Origin: an uncultured Opitutales bacterium
Lineage (GTDB): Bacteria > Verrucomicrobiota > Verrucomicrobiia > Opitutales > UBA2995
NCBI GenBank assembly: GCA_938075565.1
Contig: CALJGU010000030.1
Location: 1 to 64,000 of the forward strand
Direction of reading: 5' to 3'
DNA: 64,000 bases
The notes under the pieces are model-generated. The model made no database searches and was not told where the DNA came from. It was given only the letters and a program-made list of their open reading frames with translations. This document shows positions 1 to 8,222 of this stretch, piece after piece; position 1 is the stretch's first letter; each line of letters opens with the position of its first letter. The position numbers and the translations under genes are program-made.

Positions 1-1
1 G

Positions 2-586
2 GATATTAAAGTAATTCGGACACGGTTTTTCGTAAACTTCGTGGCGCTCGTGATTCCATTATTCGTCGCAATAATGTGGATACAAAATGAAATGTCCTTA
101 AATTATCTGAAGGGTAGCATTGCTGAATTGGCAGAAGAAAAAGCTTCTATGCAGTCCACCAATAACGAGCTCGTAGAGTTAAGCAGGGAGTTTCTCAAAG
201 AATCAGCCAAGATCGAATCTCTAGATGAATACTATTATAACCTATTTCCAGTTAGCGACTATTTGGTGACTCTATCGGATCAAGTCAGAGAAGACATGGT
301 GGTCTCCTCTTTGGAACTTAAGAAATCAAACAGAGTTTCAGGTAACGATGTGATCGATGTATGGGAATCTCGAATCGCTGGTTATGTCGCACACGTTGAT
401 CAAGAAGCCATTACACGCGTAAACAATTTTGTAGAGGAAATCGGCAAAGAGGAACTTCTTGAGCCACATATCGATGAGGCATTTTTGGATAATCTCGCCC
501 GTGATCAAGAGACCGATACACTTAACTTCGTGGTCAGCATTACGATGTTGGACAGTGATCTAACCGGAGACGAAGACGCAGAGTAA
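2..586 (+). CDS. PilN-like type IV pilus inner-membrane protein (5' end outside window)
   Basis: The reading frame is open back to the first base of the window, so the GTG at 41 is probably internal and the gene starts upstream. The visible protein begins with a short basic stretch (KVIRTRFF), then one hydrophobic segment (FVALVIPLFVAIMW), then a charged periplasmic-type region with coiled-coil character. This is the bitopic layout of PilN, which pairs with PilO in the pilus alignment complex. The stop (TAA) overlaps the ATG of the next gene by one base, and PilO-, PilP- and PilQ-like genes follow. The assignment rests mainly on topology and gene order, because PilN sequences are poorly conserved. 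A GspL-type role is an alternative, but a complete T2SS set lies elsewhere in the window. Confidence 0.6.
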   Translation, partial: DIKVIRTRFFVNFVALVIPLFVAIMWIQNEMSLNYLKGSIAELAEEKASMQSTNNELVELSREFLKESAKIESLDEYYYNLFPVSDYLVTLSDQVREDMVVSSLELKKSNRVSGNDVIDVWESRIAGYVAHVDQEAITRVNNFVEEIGKEELLEPHIDEAFLDNLARDQETDTLNFVVSITMLDSDLTGDEDAE

Positions 587-1158
587 TGAATAAAGAATTT
601 ATATCTGAAAAATATAGGGAATACCGAGTCCTAGTAATAGGAATCGCTGCTTCTATCTTGCTAACTGGAGTCTACTTCATTCGAACGGGTTCCGCTAATG
701 ATCTAAAAGCTGAGTACGATGAGCTCACTGCCGAAGTAGATCTACTTACTAAAAATGCCAAGAACGGTGGCGAACTAGTAGGGAACCTTGAGAAGGTTAA
801 GCAGTACACTGAGTTGATGAACGGCCGGTTCATCTCTCAAAATCTGGCTGATATCCACGATGTTTTTTACACCTTGGAGAGAGAATCAGGTGTTTCTTTG
901 GAAGGCTTTCAACGGCCAGAGATGCATTCGGAACCCATAAAACCAACAGCTAATGAGGTAGAATACCAGCCTCTCAGCATGGCTGTTACCATTTCCGGAA
1001 CTTTTAAAAACGTATTAAAATTTATACACTCTCTTGAGAACAGCCCGCTTCTATTTCGTTATAGCGCCCTGATGGTTTCCGCACGTCCTAGAACTCCTGA
1101 AATTGATGCTGTCTCTTTAACTTTGAACCTGGAACTCCTCTCTTTTAATGAGCAATAA
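586..1158 (+). CDS. PilO-like type IV pilus inner-membrane protein
   Basis: 190 residues with one N-terminal membrane helix (about residues 14-33), a coiled-coil stretch (about 38-80) and a compact C-terminal domain ending in alternating beta/alpha segments. This is the architecture of PilO, which heterodimerises with PilN in the inner membrane and contacts PilP. The start ATG overlaps the previous stop by one base, indicating translational coupling. The gene sits between PilN-like and PilP/PilQ-like genes, as in Verrucomicrobia pilus clusters; Akkermansia has a comparable cluster that includes Amuc_1100, but I cannot establish orthology by eye. The family call is by topology and context. Confidence 0.6.
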   Translation: MNKEFISEKYREYRVLVIGIAASILLTGVYFIRTGSANDLKAEYDELTAEVDLLTKNAKNGGELVGNLEKVKQYTELMNGRFISQNLADIHDVFYTLERESGVSLEGFQRPEMHSEPIKPTANEVEYQPLSMAVTISGTFKNVLKFIHSLENSPLLFRYSALMVSARPRTPEIDAVSLTLNLELLSFNEQ

Positions 1159-1645
1159 AATGAAAGTCCAATCGTTACTAGCTTTGATCATCTGGGTCGC
1201 AGGTGTTCACAGTACTCAGGCACGTGTTGTCGTCACCAGCGAAAAACAAGCCGAGTACTTAGGTACTGCTCGTCTGCTATTAAGCGATCCAGCTGGTTCA
1301 TCAGATTTGAACACCGACTCACTGGACGATCCATTCTTCCTTGATAAGATTGAGGAAGAGGTCGTTGAGGAGGTCGTTGAAGAAGCTGCTCCCGTAGCAG
1401 AGGTGCAACGCCCACTGGGCGATGATGAGATTCTCGGTCTCGTATCGCAAAAGCTGAAGCCTTCAGGATTCATCGATCAAGGTGGTCAGCAATACCTCAT
1501 CCTGAACGGTAAGAAGGTTCAGGACGGAGTCTCATTCAATTTCCCACATCAGGAAAAACTGTACTCAATCCTAATATCTGAAATTCATGCCAATTCTTTC
1601 ACCCTCAACTTAAACTCTGAATCGAAGACGATTTCAATGGAGTAA
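1148..1645 (+). CDS. PilP-like periplasmic pilus connector
   Basis: 165 residues. An N-terminal signal peptide (hydrophobic SLLALIIWVAGV, likely cleavage near residue 26) is followed by a linker containing a glutamate/valine repeat (EEVVEEVVEEAA, about 77-90) and a C-terminal beta-rich domain (about 98-165) resembling the HR domain shared by PilP and GspC. Classical PilP is a lipoprotein, but no lipobox cysteine is present, so this version is predicted soluble in the periplasm. The start at 1148 overlaps the previous stop by 11 bases; an ATG at 1160 is a possible alternative. The linker repeat comes from a duplicated 12-base unit. PilP bridges PilN/PilO to the secretin, which is encoded 7 bases downstream. 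Confidence 0.55.
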   Translation: MSNKMKVQSLLALIIWVAGVHSTQARVVVTSEKQAEYLGTARLLLSDPAGSSDLNTDSLDDPFFLDKIEEEVVEEVVEEAAPVAEVQRPLGDDEILGLVSQKLKPSGFIDQGGQQYLILNGKKVQDGVSFNFPHQEKLYSILISEIHANSFTLNLNSESKTISME

Positions 1646-1652
1646 ACTTGCT

Positions 1653-3530
1653 ATGACCAAAAAACTAATACTTCTATTCACAATTCTTTTGTTGCCCGGT
1701 AGTTTCGTGGTCGGACAAACCCCTATTCAGCGGGCGGAGGAAGTCATCATTCAAGCTGAGGATCGCGTCGCAGATTCAGACGAAGTTCTGAATTCCGACT
1801 TGGCCCAGACTGAATCCTCCGGAGATCAAGTTGTTGACCTGATCGATTTTGGAGACGAAGGCAGCGGAGGAGGCGGATCGCTTCTTCAAGCTGATGAAAC
1901 CATCACCATCGATTTTCCCGATGAAGAAATCCGATCTGTTCTCAGAAATGTGGCAGATCTCTACGAACTCAACTTGGTTATCCCTGATACCTTGGTCGGT
2001 CGCACCAGTGTAAAACTGAGTGAGGTTACTTGGGAACAGGTCTTCGAAGTTGCTCTATCTCCTGTAGGTTATACCTACGTGAGAGACAACAACATCATCA
2101 AAGTTATAAGTCGTGAAGAGTTGGCCATGGAGCCTACCGATACTCGAGTATTCTTGATCAACTTTGCACGTGCTGAAGATATTCATAAGACAATCGAGCC
2201 TCTGGTTAGCCCAGAAATTGGCGGCCGTGTACAAGTAGATGTTCGCAGTAATGCTCTTGTTATTACAGAGCGTCCTTCTCGCATGGATAAGATCCAGGAG
2301 ATCATTGATCGCTTGGATAAGCCAACCGATCAGATTATGATCGAATCAAAATTCATTGAGGCCTCTGACCGTGATGTTAAAAACCTCGGTGTTAACTGGG
2401 CTTCTTTGAACGGATTCGGTGTTCAAGCGGGTCCTTTTACCCAGAACGACACTACTGGATATAATCGTGGTAATACAGCTTCCAACACGAATGGATTCGA
2501 CAACACCAGGACTACCAGCTCTGAGAATGGCAATAGCTTGGTGAATCAGACTGTCGTGAATAATCTGACAGGATTGCCAGTAAGTAACAATTCTACCAAT
2601 ACAACCAATATCGCTAACAATGTTCTTACAGACGGAGTAAATACAAGTTCCGTAGCGAATGGGATCACAAATGGAAACTCCTTTGACCGCATGACAACCT
2701 CTGTCCTCTCGGCTGATCAGTTCCAGATTGTTATGAGTGCTCTTAAAACAGATACAGACATCAAGTTGGTATCTAACCCGACCATCGTTACGCTCAACAA
2801 CAGTGAAGCTACGATCAACATTGGTGAGGATTATCCAATTCCTAAATTCACTTACAATGAAGAGCGTGGGACGTTCGAAATTAGTGATATCGAGTATAAG
2901 TCTATTGGTATCAACTTGAACGTGACACCACAGGTTAATAGTGCGGGATTTATCAATCTCGATATTCAACCTGAAGTTAGTGCCCGCGCTGGCACGGTTA
3001 CTCTTGGTGGTGCTAGTGGAACGGAAGTACCTATTATTTCTACTCGTAAGACTAATACCAAGATCACTTTGAAGGACGGTTACACACTCGCCATTGGTGG
3101 TTTAATTGAAAGCACGGATACAAAGATCGACACTCGTGTGCCTCTCCTTGGAGACATTCCTGGCTTAGGTCGTCTATTCCGTTCGAATTCTGACAATTTG
3201 GTTCAGCGTAATCTGATCATCTTCATTACTGCGAAAACTCTTAATCCGGACGGAAGCTCTTACGAAGAAGTGGTTGATCCACGTATGCTTCATCAAATGG
3301 ACATTCGTGCAGAGGACATCCCCGGTTATGAGTTGAGTGACCGTGAGCGTGAATTACTTGAAGCAGTAGAACAATACCGCAACCAAGTGACTGACGTAGA
3401 AAATCAAATGCAGCTCCAGAATCAATTGGGTAACCTCAAGGATCTTGAAGCTCGTCGTGAAAGAGAGCGCGAAGCTGCTGAGATTTCAGGTGAAGGCGAC
3501 GATCGTCCATTTGTTTTAAAGCGTCGCTAA
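1653..3530 (+). CDS. pilQ: Type IV pilus secretin PilQ-like
   Basis: 625 residues with a signal peptide (about 1-21) and an acidic, glycine-rich linker. An STN-like domain (about 85-150, starting ITIDFPDEEIRSVLRNVADL) and an N1/secretin_N domain (about 165-225) precede the C-terminal secretin beta-barrel (about 355-530), which carries the hallmark VPLLGDIPGLGRLFRS motif. It forms the outer-membrane pore for pilus extrusion. An Asn/Thr/Ser-rich insert of about 90 residues (about 265-350) separates the N1 region from the barrel. The C-terminus is a charged coiled-coil tail. GGAG lies 10 bases before the ATG. It is the last gene of the pilus operon and is followed by a strong terminator. Confidence 0.88.
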   Translation: MTKKLILLFTILLLPGSFVVGQTPIQRAEEVIIQAEDRVADSDEVLNSDLAQTESSGDQVVDLIDFGDEGSGGGGSLLQADETITIDFPDEEIRSVLRNVADLYELNLVIPDTLVGRTSVKLSEVTWEQVFEVALSPVGYTYVRDNNIIKVISREELAMEPTDTRVFLINFARAEDIHKTIEPLVSPEIGGRVQVDVRSNALVITERPSRMDKIQEIIDRLDKPTDQIMIESKFIEASDRDVKNLGVNWASLNGFGVQAGPFTQNDTTGYNRGNTASNTNGFDNTRTTSSENGNSLVNQTVVNNLTGLPVSNNSTNTTNIANNVLTDGVNTSSVANGITNGNSFDRMTTSVLSADQFQIVMSALKTDTDIKLVSNPTIVTLNNSEATINIGEDYPIPKFTYNEERGTFEISDIEYKSIGINLNVTPQVNSAGFINLDIQPEVSARAGTVTLGGASGTEVPIISTRKTNTKITLKDGYTLAIGGLIESTDTKIDTRVPLLGDIPGLGRLFRSNSDNLVQRNLIIFITAKTLNPDGSSYEEVVDPRMLHQMDIRAEDIPGYELSDRERELLEAVEQYRNQVTDVENQMQLQNQLGNLKDLEARREREREAAEISGEGDDRPFVLKRR

Positions 3531-3556
3531 ACATCGGACATAGCAACATTACTTTC

Positions 3557-3591
3557 AGAAGCGGAGGATTTTTCCTCCGCTTCTTTTTTTT
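3557..3591 (+). terminator. Rho-independent terminator after pilQ
   Basis: A perfect 12-bp stem (3557-3568 with 3573-3584) has a 4-base T loop and is followed by a run of T. It lies 27 bases after the pilQ stop and ends the pilus operon. The reverse strand has no T run beyond the stem, so the terminator acts on the plus strand only. Confidence 0.93.
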
Positions 3592-3602
3592 GCTTACAAA
3601 TA

Positions 3603-4211
3603 CTAATAGAGTCCGGATACATGTCCCTGCGCCAGCTTTACAAAGAAGACGGCGGCATTGGAAGCAGCATGAGCTGCAATACAGGGCCAGAGGCTTTTGG
3701 ACGGATTGCCGCGCGAGATGCGTAGGACATAAAACCAAAATGAATTAAGAAATACGATACCTGTGCTGAAAAAGGTTTTGGCGCTAAATTGAATTTCCAA
3801 ACGTCCATCTTCCCAAATCCATAAGTAAGGATGAATGACTGCGAAGAGAAACGAAAACCCTAGTACACTGGCCCATAACCACACGCGGCCCTTATTTTGG
3901 ACAAGCAGATAGCCTCGAAACACCAATTCTTCGCCGAAGCCGGCACCTATGCTAACCAAAGCGAAGAGGACAGTCATGGAAGATTGCTCATTGCTGATCC
4001 CCAACATGTTTTCCCCAACTGTTTCGCCAGCTACCAGAAACAACGCTCCAGCAACTCCAACAAGAATGAGTGTATAGGAACAGTGGAATGCGCCGGGTAG
4101 GGCTCCTGCAGATGGCTTTTTGAAGCGAGCTGATCGTAAATCGGACAACCAGAGGCGAAACAAATAGCCTATTAACAAAAGAAATCCTATATGTACCAAG
4201 GGTGTGTCCAC
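3603..4211 (-). CDS. CPBP-family intramembrane glutamic metalloprotease
   Basis: 202 residues with several hydrophobic segments. The three CPBP (Abi/CAAX protease-like) motifs are present: EELVFR (E94, E95, R99), the FAVIH histidine (H127) and HAASN (H181, N185). These residues build the intramembrane active site in the Rce1-like family. Family members process prenylated or other membrane proteins and some confer bacteriocin immunity; the substrate here is unknown. The gene is transcribed convergently with the pilus operon and divergently from the ECF sigma gene, and shows no operon partner. All catalytic motifs are intact. Confidence 0.85.
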   Translation of the reverse strand: MDTPLVHIGFLLLIGYLFRLWLSDLRSARFKKPSAGALPGAFHCSYTLILVGVAGALFLVAGETVGENMLGISNEQSSMTVLFALVSIGAGFGEELVFRGYLLVQNKGRVWLWASVLGFSFLFAVIHPYLWIWEDGRLEIQFSAKTFFSTGIVFLNSFWFYVLRISRGNPSKSLWPCIAAHAASNAAVFFVKLAQGHVSGLY

Positions 4212-4297
4212 GTTTTGAGACGGAAAGACCTCTTAAGATACTTGGAAAGCAAATTCGTTCAATCTTCGATTGATGCCCTAGAATACCTGATTTTTGG

Positions 4298-4963
4298 TTG
4301 ATTTTCATAGGTTCCAGCCTAGCTTCTTCTTCCGTGAGCTTCGTAAAGTCCATCACTCAACCATTTACCGGGTCTGATCAGGCATTGTCTGAAAGAGATG
4401 CGGATTGGCTGGTTGTCCAGCGCGTTCAGGCGGGTGATGTGGCTGCATTTGATGAATTGGTCATTAAATACAGAGAGCGAATTTATTCAGTTATCTACAA
4501 TCTCACCTCCAATAAAGAAGACTCCTTCGACCTCTCCCAGGACGCATTTATTAAGGCATTTCAATCTATTGCCCGGTTTAAGGGTAAGTCTTCGTTTTTC
4601 ACTTGGCTCTACCGAATTTCAGTCAATACCACCCTTTCATTCCTTAAAAAAAACCGCCATCGTAGGTTTTTGAGCTATGAAAATATCTCTGAGGAGACAG
4701 GCACAAGTGACATTATTGAGGTCCTGGCAGCCAAAACCGGCACTGAAAAGCCTACTTTATTGAAAGAATTGCAGCATAAATTGAACGAAGCGCTGCAAAC
4801 GTTGTCTGTTAAGCATAGAACAGTCCTTGTATTGTTCGAAATTGACAACCTGTCCCACCAAGAAATTGCCGAAATCATGAATTGTTCAGTCGGAACCGTC
4901 CGGTCTCGTCTGCACTACGCCAAAAAGCAGCTCCAATCCGAACTGCAAGACCTGCTCGATTAA
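4298..4963 (+). CDS. ECF-type RNA polymerase sigma factor
   Basis: 221 residues from the TTG at 4298, or 209 from the GTG at 4334; neither has a convincing ribosome-binding site, so the start is uncertain. Region 2 is recognisable (DELVIKYRERIYSVIYNLTSN, then DLSQDAFIKAF and FFTWLYRISVNTTLSFLKK), and region 4 ends in a helix-turn-helix (LSHQEIAEIMNCSVGTVRSRLHYAKKQL). This is the two-domain ECF (SigE-like) plan. The next genes encode a single-pass membrane protein and a periplasmic HtrA-like protein, suggesting an envelope-stress circuit. I could not identify the cognate promoter by eye. Confidence 0.9.
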   Translation: MIFIGSSLASSSVSFVKSITQPFTGSDQALSERDADWLVVQRVQAGDVAAFDELVIKYRERIYSVIYNLTSNKEDSFDLSQDAFIKAFQSIARFKGKSSFFTWLYRISVNTTLSFLKKNRHRRFLSYENISEETGTSDIIEVLAAKTGTEKPTLLKELQHKLNEALQTLSVKHRTVLVLFEIDNLSHQEIAEIMNCSVGTVRSRLHYAKKQLQSELQDLLD

Positions 4964-4972
4964 GTTTCGATT

Positions 4973-5554
4973 ATGTCGGAAAATCCTAACAAATTAAATT
5001 TAGACCAACTGCTCGACCTAAAACGAGCTGAGAAGCCTGCTGACGATTTTTGGGATGGATTCCAGAGGGAATTCCGCCAGCGCCAATTGCAGACCTTGAT
5101 TGAGAAAGAATCTGGATGGAAGCAGACGGTACGCATGTTGTTTGCACGTTCTAGCTTATTGGTCCCATTTTCAGGCGTCGTGGTGGCGCTCTTTGTTTTG
5201 GCTCTTAACTTCAAGCAAGAAGATCCTTTGCAAAAAGGGTATTATGAGGTGGTTGATCTGGTTCAGTCCAACTCCCAACCTTCTTCAGTGGAGACCTCTC
5301 AGGAAATTTCGCAAATTACACCCGATGTAGAAGAAGTTCGCACAAACCCAGTAGACTTATTTCCTGCAGCTGCTAGTTTTGTAATGGATTCGATTCATAA
5401 TGAAGAGCCTGAGCCTCTGAATTATACACGTGAATTTCCAACTTCCACCATTCCAGCTGAAAAGCGGGCGGTGGGTGCCTTGGTATCCTACACCATTGCA
5501 CGCGATAATCCGTCATTTGGCTTTTCTGCTCGGCCTCAGACAATCGGATTCTAG
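4973..5554 (+). CDS. Single-pass membrane protein, probable anti-sigma factor
   Basis: 193 residues. An acidic/basic cytoplasmic N-terminus (1-60) contains the DDFWDGFQREFRQRQL helix. One membrane helix (about 61-80, LLVPFSGVVVALFVLALNF) is followed by a periplasmic region of about 110 residues without recognisable domains. The gene begins 10 bases after the ECF sigma stop. The topology, cytosolic charged helices plus one membrane span directly downstream of an ECF gene, is typical of anti-sigma factors. No zinc-binding HxxxCxxC motif is visible, so it is not a ZAS-type anti-sigma. The role is inferred from topology and position only. Confidence 0.55.
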   Translation: MSENPNKLNLDQLLDLKRAEKPADDFWDGFQREFRQRQLQTLIEKESGWKQTVRMLFARSSLLVPFSGVVVALFVLALNFKQEDPLQKGYYEVVDLVQSNSQPSSVETSQEISQITPDVEEVRTNPVDLFPAAASFVMDSIHNEEPEPLNYTREFPTSTIPAEKRAVGALVSYTIARDNPSFGFSARPQTIGF

Positions 5555-5567
5555 GAGAATCCTTCTG

Positions 5568-6725
5568 ATGAAAGTAGGGTTGAAGAATGTCGGTATCCTA
5601 TCTGGGTACAATCTGATTACGCATTTCGGAAGATCCCTCGTGATAAAGGCTGGTTTCAGCCTAGTCTTGCTCGTTCTGGGAATTTCATCAGGAAATCTGA
5701 TGGCTCAGACCCAAAGTGAATTTAATGCGCTACAACGTCGCATAACAGGTATTTACGATGACAATGCTACGGGTGTAATTCGAGTGTTTGCTGCTCATTC
5801 CACCTTTGATGAACGCGGGGATTTACAGGAAGGGGTCCAAATCGGCTCAGGGTGTTTTATTAGTCGAGAAGGGCACATCTTGGCAGCAGCCTCCGTGGTA
5901 TCGAATTCCAATAGAACATGGTTTGAATATAAAGGAGTCACTTACTCCTCAGAGCTGATTGGAGTTGAACGATCTATTAACCTGGCTCTCTTAAAGGCAA
6001 ATAACCTGCCTGAGGATTTTACTTTTTTCATCCCTGAAGCTAATCAGGCTTTGCCTGATGTCGGTTCTTTAGCGGTTATCATATCTTGCCCGCTGAATCT
6101 CGCGCCATCTCCTTCCTTGACCATGGTTGCTGGGGCTGAGTCCAAATTTGGAGCACGAGAGTTTCCGACCACTCAACTAAGAATAAACAAACGAGTTCGA
6201 GATGGTGAAGGTGGCTCTCCGGTAATCGACTTGAACGGACGGTTTTTGGGAATTCTTGCCTGGTCCGTTCCGGAAATCGAATCAGGTTATGTATTACCTG
6301 CTCGGTCTGTTCTTCGAGTGCGAGACGACCTCCTATTTGCCGGGAAATTCATCCATGGTTGGATTGGAATAGATATTAAAAGTAGATCCACCATTCGGGA
6401 TGGATTACAGATATTTCTGGCGGATATTGTGGAGGGTTCACCTGCTGCTGAAGCCGGCTTGTTGCAAGGCGATGTCTTGGTTCGTATGGGGGATTTTGGC
6501 ATCCATTCATTTTCCGATGTGAGAAACGCCATGTTCTTTGCTCGAGCAGGTCAATTTTTGGATGTTCAAGTATTTCGCGATGGTGTCTTGCAAGACTACA
6601 CAGTCAAAGTAGTCGAGCGACCTGAAGATCAGCCAACGGCTCCTGAACCAGCGGAAGTTACTAATCCTGCTGAAGAAAGCCCTGCCAGCCCTGAAGACGA
6701 GGGAGAGGAAGAAGAGCCTTCCTGA
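5568..6725 (+). CDS. HtrA/Deg-like pseudoprotease with PDZ domain
   Basis: 385 residues from the ATG at 5568, which has AGGAG 10 bases upstream; the frame is open further back but there overlaps the previous gene. A signal peptide (about 22-46, ending near LMAQ) is followed by a trypsin-like domain (about 65-255), a PDZ domain (about 263-350) and an acidic Pro/Glu tail. The trypsin fold is clear (GSGCFISREGHIL; DLNGRFLGI), but all three catalytic positions are replaced: His is S109 (AAASVV), Asp is N138 (INLALL) and Ser is G215 (GEGGSP where active enzymes have GNSGGP). It is therefore predicted to be inactive as a protease and may act as a periplasmic sensor or scaffold. It is the third gene of the ECF unit. 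Confidence 0.85.
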   Translation: MKVGLKNVGILSGYNLITHFGRSLVIKAGFSLVLLVLGISSGNLMAQTQSEFNALQRRITGIYDDNATGVIRVFAAHSTFDERGDLQEGVQIGSGCFISREGHILAAASVVSNSNRTWFEYKGVTYSSELIGVERSINLALLKANNLPEDFTFFIPEANQALPDVGSLAVIISCPLNLAPSPSLTMVAGAESKFGAREFPTTQLRINKRVRDGEGGSPVIDLNGRFLGILAWSVPEIESGYVLPARSVLRVRDDLLFAGKFIHGWIGIDIKSRSTIRDGLQIFLADIVEGSPAAEAGLLQGDVLVRMGDFGIHSFSDVRNAMFFARAGQFLDVQVFRDGVLQDYTVKVVERPEDQPTAPEPAEVTNPAEESPASPEDEGEEEEPS

Positions 6726-6741
6726 GCGTTCGTCATATTCT

Positions 6742-7161
6742 ATGTCAGTTTCTCAGTCTACTGTTTCAATCGGTACTCATGGTAAGGGGACTCAGGAGAT
6801 AACTGATTTGCTTCGCAGCAAAATTTTGGAGTCTGAGTGTGACGTAGGGACTATTTCGGTATTTTGTCATCACACCAGTTGTAGCTTAGTTCTCATGGAA
6901 AATGCGGATCCCTCTGCACGACGAGATTTAGAGGATTGGATGGAGCGCATCGTACCAGAAAACGATCCAAATTTTACCCATACTTACGAAGGTCCCGATG
7001 ACATGCCCAGTCATATAAAAATGGCTCTTACACGGTCTTCCGAAACGATTCCCTTTTCCGGTGGTCATCCTCTTTTAGGAACATGGCAGGGCTTGTTTTT
7101 ATGGGAGCATCGAAGCCGGCCTCACCAAAGGAAGCTAACCATAACTGTGGTTGGAGACTAA
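6742..7161 (+). CDS. YjbQ/UPF0047 family protein
   Basis: 139 residues, the usual length of the YjbQ family. Characteristic segments are present: HHTSCSLVLMENADP, the HIKMALTRSSETIPF block and GTWQGLFLWEHR near the C-terminus. The conserved histidines form a putative metal site. E. coli YjbQ has weak thiamin-phosphate synthase activity in vitro, but the physiological role of the family is not settled. The gene begins 16 bases after the pseudo-HtrA stop and could be read through from that operon. Its stop lies 3 bases from the convergent kdsD stop. Confidence 0.88.
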   Translation: MSVSQSTVSIGTHGKGTQEITDLLRSKILESECDVGTISVFCHHTSCSLVLMENADPSARRDLEDWMERIVPENDPNFTHTYEGPDDMPSHIKMALTRSSETIPFSGGHPLLGTWQGLFLWEHRSRPHQRKLTITVVGD

Positions 7162-7164
7162 AGA

Positions 7165-8145
7165 TCAGACGACCCGAAGCTTTGGTAGGTCTTGACCATC
7201 GACGACTCCGACAGGCTTTTTGTTTTCATCCACAACAAGAAGGTCATCGATTTTATTTTCCTCAAAGGCCTTTAAGGCATCAGCTACGAGTGAGCCGGAC
7301 GATATTACAATGGGCTGCCGAGTCATGTAATCATCTATCAATTTTGGAAATACCTCAGTGTCTTTGAGAATCGCACGTCTCAAGTCTGCATCTGTAAAAA
7401 TCCCGGCTAGTTGGCCTGATTCCTCAAGAATGGAAATTGAACCTGCCTTAGCCCGAGTCATCTCAACTATAGTTTCTTGAACGGTGCTTCCCACTGGAAT
7501 GCTGGCAAAGCGTTCGCCGGATCTCATGATCTCATCTACCTTAAGGAGAAGACTTGCTCCCAGAGATCCCGACGGATGGAATTTCGCAAAGTCTTCTTTA
7601 CTAAAGTGCCCCTGATCCAGGAATACCATGGCCACAGCATCAACTAAAGCTAACGAAGCCGTTGTGCTAGCCGTGGGTGCCAAATTGAGAGGGCAGGCCT
7701 CTTCATTGGCAACATAGCTCAACGCAAAATCGCAGACAGTCCCCAGGCTACCTGTTTTATCACTGGTAACGGCGACCGTTTGGACTCCTAAACGACGAAG
7801 TAGTGGGATTAGTTCTATGACTTCGCGCGTCTCACCACTATTGCTGAAAACAATTGCTAGATCTTCAGCTTGGCACATCCCAAGATCACCATGTACAGCT
7901 TGAACTGGATCTAGAAATGACGATGAAACGCCTATGCTATTGAATGTTCCGACAAGCTTTTGGCAGATGCCCGAATTTTTCCCCAAACCTGCCAGAATGA
8001 GCTTTCCCTCTTTATCCACCGCCGCTTGGATGGATTCTACGACTTGGACAAATGATTCGTCTAAGGCATCAGCCGTATCGAGGATCGCCTGGGACTCGAC
8101 TTGCATAAACTGTCTTGCCCGTTGAAGTATTGATTTAGAATCCAC
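7165..8145 (-). CDS. kdsD: Arabinose-5-phosphate isomerase (KpsF/GutQ family)
   Basis: 326 residues with the classic layout: an N-terminal SIS domain (about 30-190) and two CBS domains (about 208-265 and 275-326). Conserved features include LAGLGKNSGI (K56), SNSGET and the FHPSGSLG motif with its catalytic histidine. The enzyme interconverts ribulose-5-phosphate and arabinose-5-phosphate, the first step towards KDO for lipopolysaccharide, which implies a Gram-negative envelope. No kdsA, kdsB or kdsC is adjacent. The gene is monocistronic, convergent with yjbQ and divergent from the LysM lipoprotein gene. Confidence 0.93.
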   Translation of the reverse strand: MDSKSILQRARQFMQVESQAILDTADALDESFVQVVESIQAAVDKEGKLILAGLGKNSGICQKLVGTFNSIGVSSSFLDPVQAVHGDLGMCQAEDLAIVFSNSGETREVIELIPLLRRLGVQTVAVTSDKTGSLGTVCDFALSYVANEEACPLNLAPTASTTASLALVDAVAMVFLDQGHFSKEDFAKFHPSGSLGASLLLKVDEIMRSGERFASIPVGSTVQETIVEMTRAKAGSISILEESGQLAGIFTDADLRRAILKDTEVFPKLIDDYMTRQPIVISSGSLVADALKAFEENKIDDLLVVDENKKPVGVVDGQDLPKLRVV

Positions 8146-8222
8146 GTTAAAATACTATTGTTAGTTTGATCTAACTTCCCCCACACTATTTCCCTGTTTT
8201 TGGTATTCAATACCTTTCACTA

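Noticed and set aside
1216-1473. Long antisense open frames under pilP, dnaE, pilQ and secA (for example 2346-2969 and 13463-13996)
   Set aside because: They mirror the codon pattern of well-supported genes, have no homology that I recognise and no initiation signals.
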